A stretch of DNA of 64,000 nt from Clostridium tunisiense TJ. Its GTDB lineage: Bacteria > Bacillota > Clostridia > Clostridiales > Clostridiaceae. The translations under genes and the position numbers were made by a program. Positions 55,010-63,502 of this stretch are shown here, piece after piece; positions within the stretch are counted from its first letter, which is position 1, and the number at the start of each line of letters is the position of its first letter. The notes below the pieces were generated by a model, which did not search any database, was not told the origin of the DNA, and saw only the letters and a program-made list of their open reading frames with translations. The DNA lies in the NCBI RefSeq assembly GCF_000300195.1, contig NZ_AMQH01000004.1, forward strand, positions 124,001-188,000, in the 5' to 3' direction.

Positions 55010-55820
55010 GATGATTTTAATTGATTTAGAAACACAAGACTTTTCTGTTCATTCTGGAATATATGAAGTAGCTTGTTTGGTAGTTGAAGATTATGAAATT
55101 GTAGATCAGCTTTATTTAGGCAATGAAATACAAAATTATAAGGGTGAGAAACGTTATGGATTTGGATTTTATGACATAAGTGAAGATGAGAAATATATTA
55201 ATTTATTCAAGAATTTTTTGAAAAAATACCCTTATCCTATAGTTGCACATAATTGTCCCTTTGATAAAAAGTTTTTAGTCCATTATGAATGGATACCAGA
55301 AGATTATCCAACTTATTGTTCAATGAGAGCTATAAGAATGGAAGATAATACACTTGGAAGTTATGCTCTGCAAAACTTAGTTAATCATTATAAGGTTTCT
55401 GCTGAAGTTCAACATACTGCAATGTCTGATATAAAAAATGTGTATGAAATTTTAAGAATAGTAAGACCTCAAACTTGGTTAACAGTTGGGGCAAAGTTTA
55501 AAAATAAAAATTATCCTAATCATATAAAAGCTAGAGCATTAGAGAATATTGACTTAGACATTGAAACAACAGATATACTTCATGACGAAGTTGTATGTTT
55601 TACTGGGAAAAGTGATTATCCAAGAAATACAATGCAAGAAATTGCAATTAAAAATGGAGCAGAAATATCTAATAATATAACTTCTAAAACAACTATGTTA
55701 GTTGTGGGATTAGATGCTGGGAGTAAATTAGATAAAGCTCAACAAAAAGACATTTCAATCATATCAGACGAAGAATTTATGAATATTTTAAATTTAAAAA
55801 ATAAAAATATAGGTGCATAG
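55002..55820 (+). CDS. DEDD (DnaQ-like) 3'-5' exonuclease fused to a BRCT domain
   Basis: Residues about 1-165 carry the exonuclease motifs: ILIDLETQD (Exo I, D and E), HNCPFDKKFL (Exo II, D) and HTAMSDIKNV (Exo III, H and D). The C-terminal about 85 residues form a BRCT domain (VVCFTGKSDYPRNTMQEIAI, NGAEISNNITSKTTMLVVG), as at the end of bacterial NAD-dependent ligases. The architecture suggests action at DNA breaks or nicks. It overlaps the upstream hypothetical gene. Confidence 0.85.
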   Translation: MDKMILIDLETQDFSVHSGIYEVACLVVEDYEIVDQLYLGNEIQNYKGEKRYGFGFYDISEDEKYINLFKNFLKKYPYPIVAHNCPFDKKFLVHYEWIPEDYPTYCSMRAIRMEDNTLGSYALQNLVNHYKVSAEVQHTAMSDIKNVYEILRIVRPQTWLTVGAKFKNKNYPNHIKARALENIDLDIETTDILHDEVVCFTGKSDYPRNTMQEIAIKNGAEISNNITSKTTMLVVGLDAGSKLDKAQQKDISIISDEEFMNILNLKNKNIGA

Positions 55821-55923
55821 GCAATTAAATAGCACTATATTTATCAAGTACTTTTTTCAGGATATATACACTAGAATTTGTATCGTTTTAGTAAATTATT
55901 GCGAATTAAATGGAGGATGTTAT

Positions 55924-56484
55924 ATGGCACAATTTTATTTAGTTAGACATGGACAACCGGATTATAGCCCATGTGATGAAAGAGGATATATAGGACATGG
56001 CAAAGATTTGGCGCCTTTATCAAAAGAAGGTATAGCACAAGCATTGACAACAGCAATAGACCCGAGATTAAAAAGTGCAGATATTATTGTATCTTCCCCA
56101 TATACAAGGGCTTTACAGACTGCTGCAATTATTTCTCAAAAGACAAATATTGATATAACAGTAGAGATGGACTTACATGAATGGATGCCTGATTTAACCT
56201 TTCAATATCGTGTATTTGAAGAATGTTTAGACTTAACAAAAGATTTTAATAATCATAAAGGTATCTATCCTAACGGAGAGATAAGACGATGGGAAGACTT
56301 AAATTCATTAAGAAGTAGAGTTAAAAAGGTTGCTGATAAGTACGCAAATTATAATAAAGTGATAATGGTATGCCATGAAATGGTTATAAGAACATTGACA
56401 TATGCAGAAAGAATTGCCCCTGGTGAAATAATTGAGTGTCATTATGAAATAGGAAAAAGTGATGAACTTTATTCTTTCGCATAA
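55924..56484 (+). CDS. Histidine phosphatase superfamily protein
   Basis: The N terminus FYLVRHGQPDYSP holds the catalytic RHG, and a second His appears in VMVCHEMVIRTL near residue 160. SSPYTRALQTAAIIS is the conserved arginine segment. At 186 residues it is a compact phosphoglycerate-mutase-like phosphatase, of a subgroup common in mobile elements. GGAGG upstream gives ATG 55,924; the longer frame from 55,813 is not supported. The substrate is unknown, possibly a nucleotide or signalling phosphate. Confidence 0.85.
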   Translation: MAQFYLVRHGQPDYSPCDERGYIGHGKDLAPLSKEGIAQALTTAIDPRLKSADIIVSSPYTRALQTAAIISQKTNIDITVEMDLHEWMPDLTFQYRVFEECLDLTKDFNNHKGIYPNGEIRRWEDLNSLRSRVKKVADKYANYNKVIMVCHEMVIRTLTYAERIAPGEIIECHYEIGKSDELYSFA

Positions 56485-56523
56485 TAAACAAGAATTAATT
56501 CACAACTTTCTTAAAATGTGACC

Positions 56524-56554
56524 AAAGAGTGATGTCTTATCACTCTTTTTATTT
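56524..56554 (+). terminator. Terminator after the phosphatase gene
   Basis: The arms AAAGAGTGAT and ATCACTCTTT are followed by TTATTTT. Confidence 0.88.
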
Positions 56555-56669
56555 TGCTCAAAATCTTAATATTTTATTATAGTAAAGCATAAATTTAAAA
56601 TTATTAAATTGAGAACACTACATTTATAATAACTAACTAAGAATTATAATTTAGGAAGGAGTAAATAAA

Positions 56670-57386
56670 ATGAGAAGAAAACTAACATTGCTTACTTTTT
56701 TAATAGTGGCTTTATTTGCGATAACTTACAAGAATCACTTTATAGAAAATTTTATAAATGAGTCTAAAAGTATAGTTACTACAGCTCAAGTTTCAAGTTC
56801 AATCCATATCAATAACAAGAATGAGGAATATGAAGTTCAAGATTCGAGAATAATACTGAAAAAAGTTTATAAGAATATACGTGAATTAAAGGCAGATGCA
56901 GATATAATTATTGAAGGTAGGGTTATTAATGCAAAATCTGAAATGTATGATGAAAATATACCAATTACATACACTGAAGTAGAAATCTATGATGTGTTTA
57001 AGACTGGTAGTAATGATGTATTGAAAGGCAGTAAGGTATGTATTATAGATGAGGGGGGAATTATTCCAAAGGAGATTCTTATTAAAGAATATAAAAATAA
57101 ATTTCCAGATAAGTTTTTTGACCCTAAAGAATTCAAAGATGTAAAATCCACAAATGATGGAATACCACCTATGGAAATGGGAGAACATTTTATAGTTTTT
57201 GCTCAAAGATTTCAAGGGAAATCTAGCAAAGATAATTGTTACATAGTTTTAGGATCATATCAAGGAAAGTTTAAAATAGAGGAGGATAAAGTAACACATC
57301 AAGTCCCTATGTTACTAGAGGAAAAATTTGAGGATAAGGTTAAAACTAAAGAAGAATTAATTAATTTAATAAATACAATAAAGTAA
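56670..57386 (+). CDS. Exported hypothetical protein with a remnant copy outside the element
   Basis: An N-terminal signal/anchor (about residues 5-20) precedes an extracytoplasmic domain of about 215 residues. Its pattern (DADIIIEGRVINAKSEMYDE, TYTEVEIYDVFKTGSNDVLK, GEHFIVFAQRFQG) is that of small beta-barrel lipoprotein-like proteins of unknown function. The ribosome binding site is AGGAAGGAG. The last 27 or so codons and the terminator are duplicated at 43,773-43,883, on the other side of the element boundary. Confidence 0.7.
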   Translation: MRRKLTLLTFLIVALFAITYKNHFIENFINESKSIVTTAQVSSSIHINNKNEEYEVQDSRIILKKVYKNIRELKADADIIIEGRVINAKSEMYDENIPITYTEVEIYDVFKTGSNDVLKGSKVCIIDEGGIIPKEILIKEYKNKFPDKFFDPKEFKDVKSTNDGIPPMEMGEHFIVFAQRFQGKSSKDNCYIVLGSYQGKFKIEEDKVTHQVPMLLEEKFEDKVKTKEELINLINTIK

Positions 57387-57413
57387 ACCAAGGTTAGCAG
57401 CCTTGGTTTTGTT
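57385..57413 (+). terminator. Terminator of the exported-protein gene
   Basis: AAACCAAGG..CCTTGGTTTT, followed by G and TTT. Confidence 0.85.
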
Positions 57414-57498
57414 TGTAGTGGATTTTTATAGGTTTAAATTCTTAATTTTGCATATACTATTTTCACCATTTATTAAAATTACATTTAAATTTGCCTAT

Positions 57499-57669
57499 TT
57501 AAATAGACTTATTCCTTTTAAGAGCATCGCCTAACAGTTTTAACCCATCCTTATTAAGCATATCCTTTAAAATCTTATAAAAATTTTCTACCTTAATTTC
57601 CTCATACTTTTTCATTCCTTCTTCTGTTTCGGGATGATTTACCTTAACCTTTATATTTGTTTTAGTCAT
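57499..57669 (-). CDS. 56-residue hypothetical protein, divergent from the integrase gene
   Basis: On the - strand ATG 57,669 follows GGAG by 5-6 nt. The frame begins MTKTNIKVKVNHPETEEGMK and continues as a charged amphipathic helix to TAA at 57,499. Similar small proteins sit next to serine recombinase genes in clostridial elements. It could be a recombination-directionality factor or another small regulator, but there is no sequence proof of that. Confidence 0.6.
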   Translation of the reverse strand: MTKTNIKVKVNHPETEEGMKKYEEIKVENFYKILKDMLNKDGLKLLGDALKRNKSI

Positions 57670-57863
57670 GGTTGCTCCACATTAAAATTGCTTCTATTAA
57701 TACATTATTACCCCTATTTTAAATTATTCCTATTTTAAACCCATATTTAATCAAGTCTCAGTGCTTAATTTCATAAACTTAAAGTAAGTAGATTTTATGC
57801 TCATGTAGAAATTAATTTTCGATATGATGAAGTCTTTATTTTCACATGGTTATGGAGGTGTCT

Positions 57864-59528
57864 ATGAAAGCTGCTATATACGCAAGAAAATCCGTTGCAA
57901 CAGAAAAGGGAGAATCAATAGATAACCAAATACAATTATGTAAGGAGTATGGCTCAAGGCTAGGAATTAAGGAATTTATTATTTACAAGGATGAAGGTTT
58001 TAGTGGAGGAAATATTAATAGACCTAGCTTTAAGAATATGATGAAAGATGCTAAGGAGAAAAAGTTTAATGTTCTTATTTGTTATAGGCTGGATAGAATT
58101 TCACGTAGTGTCGCTGATTTTTCTTCTACCCTTGAGGAATTACAAGGTAAGAACATTGATTTTATATCCATAAAAGAGCAGTTTGATACTTCAACTCCCA
58201 TAGGTAGAGCCATGGTATATATATCCTCTGTTTTTGCACAGTTAGAAAGGGAAACCATAGCAGAAAGAATCAGAGATAATATGATGGAACTTGCTAAGAC
58301 AGGTAGATGGCTTGGGGGAACTACTCCCCTGGGATATAAGTCAGAAGCAGTAGAGTATGTTGATGAAAATGGGAAAAATAAAAAGATGTATAAGCTTATT
58401 GAAGTTCCTGAGGAAATTGAAATAGTAAAACTAATTTATGATCTTTACCTTAAAAAGAAAGGTTTTCCGTCCGTTGCAACCTACCTTTGTAAAAATAATT
58501 ATAAGGGTAAAACTGGTGGAGAGTTTTCTAGAACGTCTGTGGAACAAATTATTAAAAATCCAGTGTATGCTATTGCAGATGGGAGGATTGAAAAGTTTTT
58601 TCAAAATCATGGAGCTATTACTTATGGGGATTTTAATGGGACTAATGGTGTGATGCCTTACAACAAACGAGAAAATGGTAAAAAGGATAAACCAATCAAT
58701 CAGTGGATTGTGGCTGTGGGAACTCACAAGGGGATTATTCCAAGTAAACTGTGGATAAAATGCCAAGCAATTAATAATGAAAATGTGGAGAAGTCTTCAC
58801 CAAGGTCAGGCACAGGCAATAAGTTTTTATTATCAGGAATGATGGTTTGTGGAACTTGTGGAAGTGGTATGAGTTCCTGGAGCAAGAAAAATCCCAAAAC
58901 AGGTGATATAGCTAGATATTATAGGTGTAATCTAAAAGCCAGAGCTGCCAGTAGGTGTGATAGTAAAATGCTTAATGCTGAAATAGCCGAAGATTTAATT
59001 CTTTCAAAAATTACAGCTATTGATATTAATCAGCTAATTGCAAAGATAGAGGAAGATAATAGTGAGGTAGCAGCTCATTCAGAAATAGATGAAAATATTT
59101 TAAAAATAAATAAGACTATTGATGATAATAAGAAATCTATTCAAGGATTAATTAGAAAACTAGCATTGTTAGAAGATTTACCAATAATTAATTTAATTCA
59201 AGATGAGATTAATAAATTAAATGTGGAAAACAAGAAGTTAGAGGAAGAACTATTAGGTTTAAAGTCACAAAAGGAACCTATGGAAACCCTAAATGAGTAT
59301 ATAGAATATATAAATGAAAGTCTTAAAATCTTTAAAGCGTCCATGAATTTAATTAAGGAAACAGCTAAAAAGAGAGAAGTTTTAAAAGCTATAGTAGAAA
59401 GCATTGTTTGGGATAGTAAAAATGAAGAGCTTATAGTAAACATCAGTGGATCTTCATCGAAGCTACCTGAAGGTGTTGTTAGAAGACGAAATAACAATAA
59501 ACTGTGCTTTGGAGAAGGGTTTCGATAA
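57864..59528 (+). CDS. Large serine recombinase 3, the likely integrase of the element
   Basis: The catalytic domain has IYARKSVATEKGESIDNQ (Ser10) and YRLDRISRSVADFS, then a recombinase domain with GRWLGGTTPLGYK, a zinc ribbon (CGTCGSGM...CNLKARAASRC) and a coiled-coil motif before the end. GGAGGTG sets ATG 57,864 (554 residues). The gene ends exactly at the right boundary: its stop TAA uses the final T of the GAT core plus AA of the interrupted host gene. In the excised circle the frame instead continues 24 codons into the left end to TAA 44,355-44,357, giving 578 residues. Confidence 0.93.
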   Translation: MKAAIYARKSVATEKGESIDNQIQLCKEYGSRLGIKEFIIYKDEGFSGGNINRPSFKNMMKDAKEKKFNVLICYRLDRISRSVADFSSTLEELQGKNIDFISIKEQFDTSTPIGRAMVYISSVFAQLERETIAERIRDNMMELAKTGRWLGGTTPLGYKSEAVEYVDENGKNKKMYKLIEVPEEIEIVKLIYDLYLKKKGFPSVATYLCKNNYKGKTGGEFSRTSVEQIIKNPVYAIADGRIEKFFQNHGAITYGDFNGTNGVMPYNKRENGKKDKPINQWIVAVGTHKGIIPSKLWIKCQAINNENVEKSSPRSGTGNKFLLSGMMVCGTCGSGMSSWSKKNPKTGDIARYYRCNLKARAASRCDSKMLNAEIAEDLILSKITAIDINQLIAKIEEDNSEVAAHSEIDENILKINKTIDDNKKSIQGLIRKLALLEDLPIINLIQDEINKLNVENKKLEEELLGLKSQKEPMETLNEYIEYINESLKIFKASMNLIKETAKKREVLKAIVESIVWDSKNEELIVNISGSSSKLPEGVVRRRNNNKLCFGEGFR

Positions 59529-60330
59529 AACCATGCAACAACTACTTAGTGGAAACGCAGACATAGGTTTTTCAGGCCCAGAACAAGTGCTATATATTTA
59601 TAATCAAAAGAGAGATGATTATCCAATAGTATTTGCGCAGCTTACACAAAAAGATGGTTCTTTCCTAGTTTCAAGGAAAGAAGAAAAAGATTTTAAATGG
59701 GAATCCTTAAAAGGAAAAGATGTTATAGGTGGAAGACCAGGTGGAATGCCACAAATGGCTTTTGAATATGTGCTTAGAAATCGTGGGATTAATGTTAAGA
59801 CAGATATGAACATGATAACTAACATTGCTTTTGGTGTTGTGCCAGCAGCTTTTAAAGGTGGAACTGGTGAATATGCAGCAATTTTTGAACCTACAGCTAG
59901 TATGATAGTTAAAGAGCAAGGTGGTTCAATTCATTCAATTGGTGAAGCAGCAGGAACTCTTCCTTACACTTGCTTCTATGCTACAAAATCTTATATGGAA
60001 AAAAATCCTCAAATTATTGAGAAGTTCACAAGAGCTATATATAAAGGACAACTTTGGGTTGAGAAAAACTCTGATGAAGAAGTTATAAAAGCAATTAAAT
60101 CCTTCTTCCCAGATACAGATGAAGCTATAATGATTCAAGTTGTTAAAAACTACAGACAAATTGAAGCTTTCTCAAAAACTCCAGTGGTTAATAAGGAAGA
60201 TATGACAAGATTAATGGATATTATTCAATCCTATAACCCTGAGCTTTTAAAAGAAAGACCACCATATGAAAAGGTAGTTGATAATCAATTTGGAGATAAG
60301 GCAATTAAGGAAGTTAAAGAGATTAAATAA
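59524..60330 (+). pseudogene. 3' part of the split NMT1/SsuA-like substrate-binding protein gene
   Basis: From the shared GAT this continues the reading of 44,059-44,283 without a missing codon: ...GQGAD joins KTMQQLLSGNADIGFSGPEQ, a block normal for NMT1/SsuA-like proteins. Later features are VFAQLTQKDGSFLVSR, GGRPGGMPQMAFEYVLRNRG and the C-terminal helices. Together the parts make 342 codons, a usual length. It has no start of its own in the integrated state. No ABC permease or ATPase gene adjoins, so the partner transporter is elsewhere. Confidence 0.9.
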
Positions 60331-60397
60331 ATAAATCATCCCAGGGACATTAATAAATTGGAACAGAATTAGTTTCTTAAAAGGGTATGTAACTTTG

Positions 60398-60454
60398 AAG
60401 TACACCCCAAATGCTGAACAAATATAAAGTCAGTATTTGGAGGTGTACTTTTTA
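60398..60454 (+). terminator. Hairpin that doubles as terminator and ribosome-binding-site lock
   Basis: The arms AAGTACACC..CAAAT and ATTTGG.GGTGTACTT are followed by TTTAAT. The 3' arm contains GGAGGTG, the ribosome binding site of the small ORF that starts at 60,455. Confidence 0.7.
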
Positions 60455-60610
60455 ATGCGGAATCATCCAAGTGGTATTAACAGTGCAGAGTTTGTGGTGA
60501 AGAAATTACTGTGCTTTGATGAAGCTGTGGGGTCAAGGGCCTATGAAGTGTGTAAGGATTATGTAGTGGAGATTGAAGGGGGGAGGGAGTGGAACTTTAG
60601 GCTTAATTGA
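60455..60610 (+). CDS. 51-residue small protein
   Basis: ATG 60,455 lies 9 nt after GGAGGTG, which is itself buried in a hairpin. The product begins MRNHPSGINSAEFVVKKLLC and has GGREWNFRLN at the end. Its base composition is richer in G than that of its neighbours, suggesting transfer. I do not recognise it; it may be the front of a decayed gene. Confidence 0.5.
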   Translation: MRNHPSGINSAEFVVKKLLCFDEAVGSRAYEVCKDYVVEIEGGREWNFRLN

Positions 60611-60734
60611 ATACTCTCACTCCAACATTGGCAGATAGCCAAAAACTCACTAGATTTTAAGGAACAAGGGTTAACTTCTTAACATATTATATATTAGAGA
60701 GTAAAGTCTCTAATAAAAGTAAAAGGTGACTAAT

Positions 60735-61517
60735 ATGAAAAATTTAGATTCTATTAGAAACACTTCAATAGACTATTTTCGAGGTAGACAAGAAAAATTA
60801 CAAGCTTTGTCTGTTAATACCTGTACAGGAAATGAAACTGTATTATTAATTCAAGATAATCCTTCTTGGGGATTTAATTCCATGAATGAAGAACTTGAAG
60901 CACAAGGAGTAAATTTTTGCACAATAAGCTCAGATCAAATTGACTCCGTTAATTTATCTAGATTTAAAGAAATAATAATTCCCTCTGCACAATTTGATAA
61001 TTACTATGCAAATATAATGCCAAATGAAGTAATTCTACCTTCCATTGAAGCTTTTGTAAGAAGTGGTGGTATATTATCTGCAAATTTAGCTTGGGTTCAG
61101 TATTATTCTACAGTTGCTACCTTTGTAGGTGGACTTAAGTATCAAGAAAGTTACACTGAAAACAACAATATAGCAAATAGCTCTCACCCAATAATTACTG
61201 CAGCACTTCCTTGCTTTGGTGGTAATTGTGGACAAATCATAGATAATGGTTATCGAAATGATTTAGATGGATGGAACGCATCATCCCACGGATATTTCAC
61301 TAACTTACCAATAGGAACTGGAGTAATTCTTACTGATGAAAATAATAACCCAGTTATGATAGAATATCCTTATGGTAGAGGTAGAGTTATCGTAACCTTT
61401 ACAACTCCTGAATGGGATTATTACTTTGGTGGAAGGAAACTATTAGCAAATGAACTTGCTTATCAAAGTTATTTAGTAAGACGAGGATCTAGAGGACTCT
61501 TTGTTGGAGTAGAATAA
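60735..61517 (+). CDS. GATase1/ThuA-like-fold hypothetical protein
   Basis: The protein is 260 residues without a signal peptide. A central Rossmann-like part (ETVLLIQDNPSWGFNSM, FKEIIIPSAQ, FVRSGGILSANLAW) and a late GRGRVIVTFTTPEWDYYFGG resemble the glutamine-amidotransferase-like/ThuA group, but no catalytic Cys-His-Glu set is clear. The N-terminal helix SIDYFRGRQEKLQAL resembles that of the protein encoded at 61,812-62,564. AAAGGTG favours ATG 60,735 over GTG 60,726. Confidence 0.6.
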   Translation: MKNLDSIRNTSIDYFRGRQEKLQALSVNTCTGNETVLLIQDNPSWGFNSMNEELEAQGVNFCTISSDQIDSVNLSRFKEIIIPSAQFDNYYANIMPNEVILPSIEAFVRSGGILSANLAWVQYYSTVATFVGGLKYQESYTENNNIANSSHPIITAALPCFGGNCGQIIDNGYRNDLDGWNASSHGYFTNLPIGTGVILTDENNNPVMIEYPYGRGRVIVTFTTPEWDYYFGGRKLLANELAYQSYLVRRGSRGLFVGVE

Positions 61518-61568
61518 AGTGTTATACCCTAGAGGATATAATAAAATAGAATTGTTCGTTATTTAACT

Positions 61569-61604
61569 AGCCAACGTCTGCAAAGGGCAGACGTTGGTTT
61601 TTGA
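61569..61604 (+). terminator. Strong terminator
   Basis: The perfect 11-bp arms CCAACGTCTGC / GCAGACGTTGG are followed by TTTTTG. Confidence 0.9.
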
Positions 61605-61811
61605 TGTGCGCCCAGCATGGGGAAATAAATTGTGGGCACAAATTATTATATTACAAGTGAAAGGCATGGTTTATTACTCCATGGCTCCAAAGCACGCCAA
61701 GCTTCAAACGTAAAACATGTCTATAGATTGCCAAGTAAAAATCCTTTAATAATCTACAAACTTTCAAATAGTAAGCATCTTTAATATGTAATTACTATTT
61801 AGTACAGAAAT
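61605..61811. other. Intergenic region between convergent genes
   Basis: About 200 bp, less AT-rich than average for this window around 61,605-61,700. No ORF or structure was recognised. Confidence 0.4.
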
Positions 61812-62564
61812 TTATTTTATAATTTTCATATTATCTATAAGGCAACAAACTCCCTCTGGAATATCTAAACTTCCATTTTCATTTAATTTATATTCTTTTC
61901 CCTCAATTATAAATACTGAGTCTTTAGTGAAACCAGATTTAAATAAATTAGCTTTGGTAAAATACCGCCTTTCAGCTTCCGCTTGATATTCAGGATATAT
62001 TAGTCCATTGTCCACTAAATAGAACTTGTTAGTTTTTGACTCAGATTTCACTTCAAACCAACCTGGCTTAATTCCTACTTTACCTAGCATATCTAAAATT
62101 TCATTATGCTTAAACCCTCCAGTTCGAACTTCAAAGGCACTTCCATCTTCTGCAAGAGAAGTAATTAATCTTCTAATTTTATTTATTTCACCATAGTCTG
62201 AGGGGGGCAACGTAAAATTATCACCAAGTCCTAGTTCAGAAAATGGCATGTATACATTACCTCCATCCCCAACGGTAAGTATAGCTGTTGTATTAGAACT
62301 TGTTTTCAACTTATAATAAGTTCCCTTTCTTAAATCCAAAACATTGTCTTTAGCAACAAATTCCTCTGCATTTTTCCCTATTGAAGCTAGTTTTTTCTGA
62401 CTTTCAAGAATTAACTTCCCAGATTCAATTGATAAGCTATCTAAAGATAAACTATTTGGCTTCTTATAAACTGACTTGTTTATTGACTCTATTAATCTAG
62501 ATTGTTTATTTCTAAAATCATCATATATAACTTTATTTAAAGCTGAATAATTATTAACTCTCAA
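61812..62564 (-). CDS. Hypothetical cytoplasmic protein
   Basis: The protein is 250 residues with no signal peptide or membrane segment. It has a helical N terminus (VIYDDFRNKQSRLIESINK), then a mixed alpha/beta part with GTYYKLKTSSNTTAILTVGD and GGFKHNEILDMLGKVGIKPG. I do not recognise the family. The N-terminal DDFRNKQSRL pattern parallels DYFRGRQEKL in the convergent gene at 60,735, hinting at a shared targeting or docking helix. Confidence 0.6.
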   Translation of the reverse strand: MRVNNYSALNKVIYDDFRNKQSRLIESINKSVYKKPNSLSLDSLSIESGKLILESQKKLASIGKNAEEFVAKDNVLDLRKGTYYKLKTSSNTTAILTVGDGGNVYMPFSELGLGDNFTLPPSDYGEINKIRRLITSLAEDGSAFEVRTGGFKHNEILDMLGKVGIKPGWFEVKSESKTNKFYLVDNGLIYPEYQAEAERRYFTKANLFKSGFTKDSVFIIEGKEYKLNENGSLDIPEGVCCLIDNMKIIK

Positions 62565-62644
62565 TTTAAAATCACTTCCTCTATAATCTTTAAATTAAAT
62601 TTTGGTGTATAGTTATTAAACTTATTTTCTAAATTATATTAATA

Positions 62645-63502
62645 CTATTGTGGTAGTACAGGATAAATATAGCTAAACTTAATCTGAGGAGTTAATTTAA
62701 AATATCCTGTTGAAGTTGATACTGTACCGTCAAGTTTAAAGGTCCATCTATTTCTTAAAGTTTTATTACTAATAACAGGTACATTTGCAACATATGTGTA
62801 AGAAGATGTACTAATCCATGAAGAATCACCCTCTATTTTTATGCTTCTATATTGATTGGTTGCACTGTTAACTTTTGTTCCTTGTAAAGAAACATAATAA
62901 ACAATTGCGTTACTTGGAAGTGAAGTAATATTGCTAAGGTCATAAGTAGCTTGTGCAGTTTTTATTGTTGGCGTTAATGTAACAGGACTTGTTGCATTAT
63001 AAGTGTAACTATTTAATGCATAGTCTGGTCCGCCTATATAAAATCTATATTCTCCAGTAAGTAGCGTAGAGGATACTTTAACATAATAATACCCTGATGT
63101 TGGTATATTTACATAAAATGGAGTAGCCCCAAAATAAGCTGGATTGGTCACATAAGGTATACCTCTTACAAGATTTAAATTTTCATCATATACTTCAAAT
63201 TGACTTGAACCACTAAGTGCTGAACTATTTATGCCTAGTATAGTATCACTATTAGCAGGCAGGTAAACTTTATACCAGTCTTCATCAGTAGTACTAGTAA
63301 TATTACCAACAACAACGTTTTGACCATCATAGTTTCCTGAAATAATTTTGGAAGGATCCTCATTGTTTGCTTGAATTAGCTGAGCTGTGCTTGATGAATC
63401 ATTTGCCTCTGTTTCATCAATTGCAGCAGCATATGCTGTAGTAGAGAATAAGAAAACAAAACATAAACTTAAACTCAATATAGTTGTATAAATTTTTCTC
63501 AT
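62645..63502 (-). CDS. Secreted protein with a bacterial pre-peptidase C-terminal (PPC) domain
   Basis: A signal peptide (cleavage near STTAYAAAI) is followed by a PPC-like domain (DETEANDSSSTAQLI, DEDWYKVYLPANSDTIL, SGYYYVKVSSTLLTGEYRFYI, read in parts). The C-terminal about 110 residues are a separate Ser/Thr/Tyr-rich beta domain. PPC domains usually flank secreted proteases; no protease is attached here. AAGGGATGG supports ATG 63,502 over 63,520. Confidence 0.75.
   Translation of the reverse strand: MRKIYTTILSLSLCFVFLFSTTAYAAAIDETEANDSSSTAQLIQANNEDPSKIISGNYDGQNVVVGNITSTTDEDWYKVYLPANSDTILGINSSALSGSSQFEVYDENLNLVRGIPYVTNPAYFGATPFYVNIPTSGYYYVKVSSTLLTGEYRFYIGGPDYALNSYTYNATSPVTLTPTIKTAQATYDLSNITSLPSNAIVYYVSLQGTKVNSATNQYRSIKIEGDSSWISTSSYTYVANVPVISNKTLRNRWTFKLDGTVSTSTGYFKLTPQIKFSYIYPVLPQ

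Larger units (their letters stand above)
44281..59526 (+). mobile_element. 15.2-kb serine-recombinase element carrying Gabija, inserted in a transporter gene
   Basis: Both ends abut halves of one substrate-binding-protein gene and share the trinucleotide GAT (44,281-44,283 and 59,524-59,526), the minimal identity expected for large serine recombinases. Removing one copy of GAT plus the interior rejoins the gene in frame. The right end encodes the likely integrase; the cargo is Gabija, an MBL protein, a tandem recombinase pair, nuclease-like proteins and regulators. No conjugation, capsid, terminase or replication genes were seen, so it is a defence-type genomic island rather than a phage or an obvious ICE. 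Confidence 0.88.

Noticed and set aside
59446-59523. Start of the 3' transporter fragment at 59,446
   Set aside because: These codons are the recombinase gene in another frame; the family homology begins only at the GAT core.
44281-59526. Prophage or integrative conjugative element
   Set aside because: No capsid, portal, terminase, tail, lysis, relaxase, T4SS or replication initiator genes are present.
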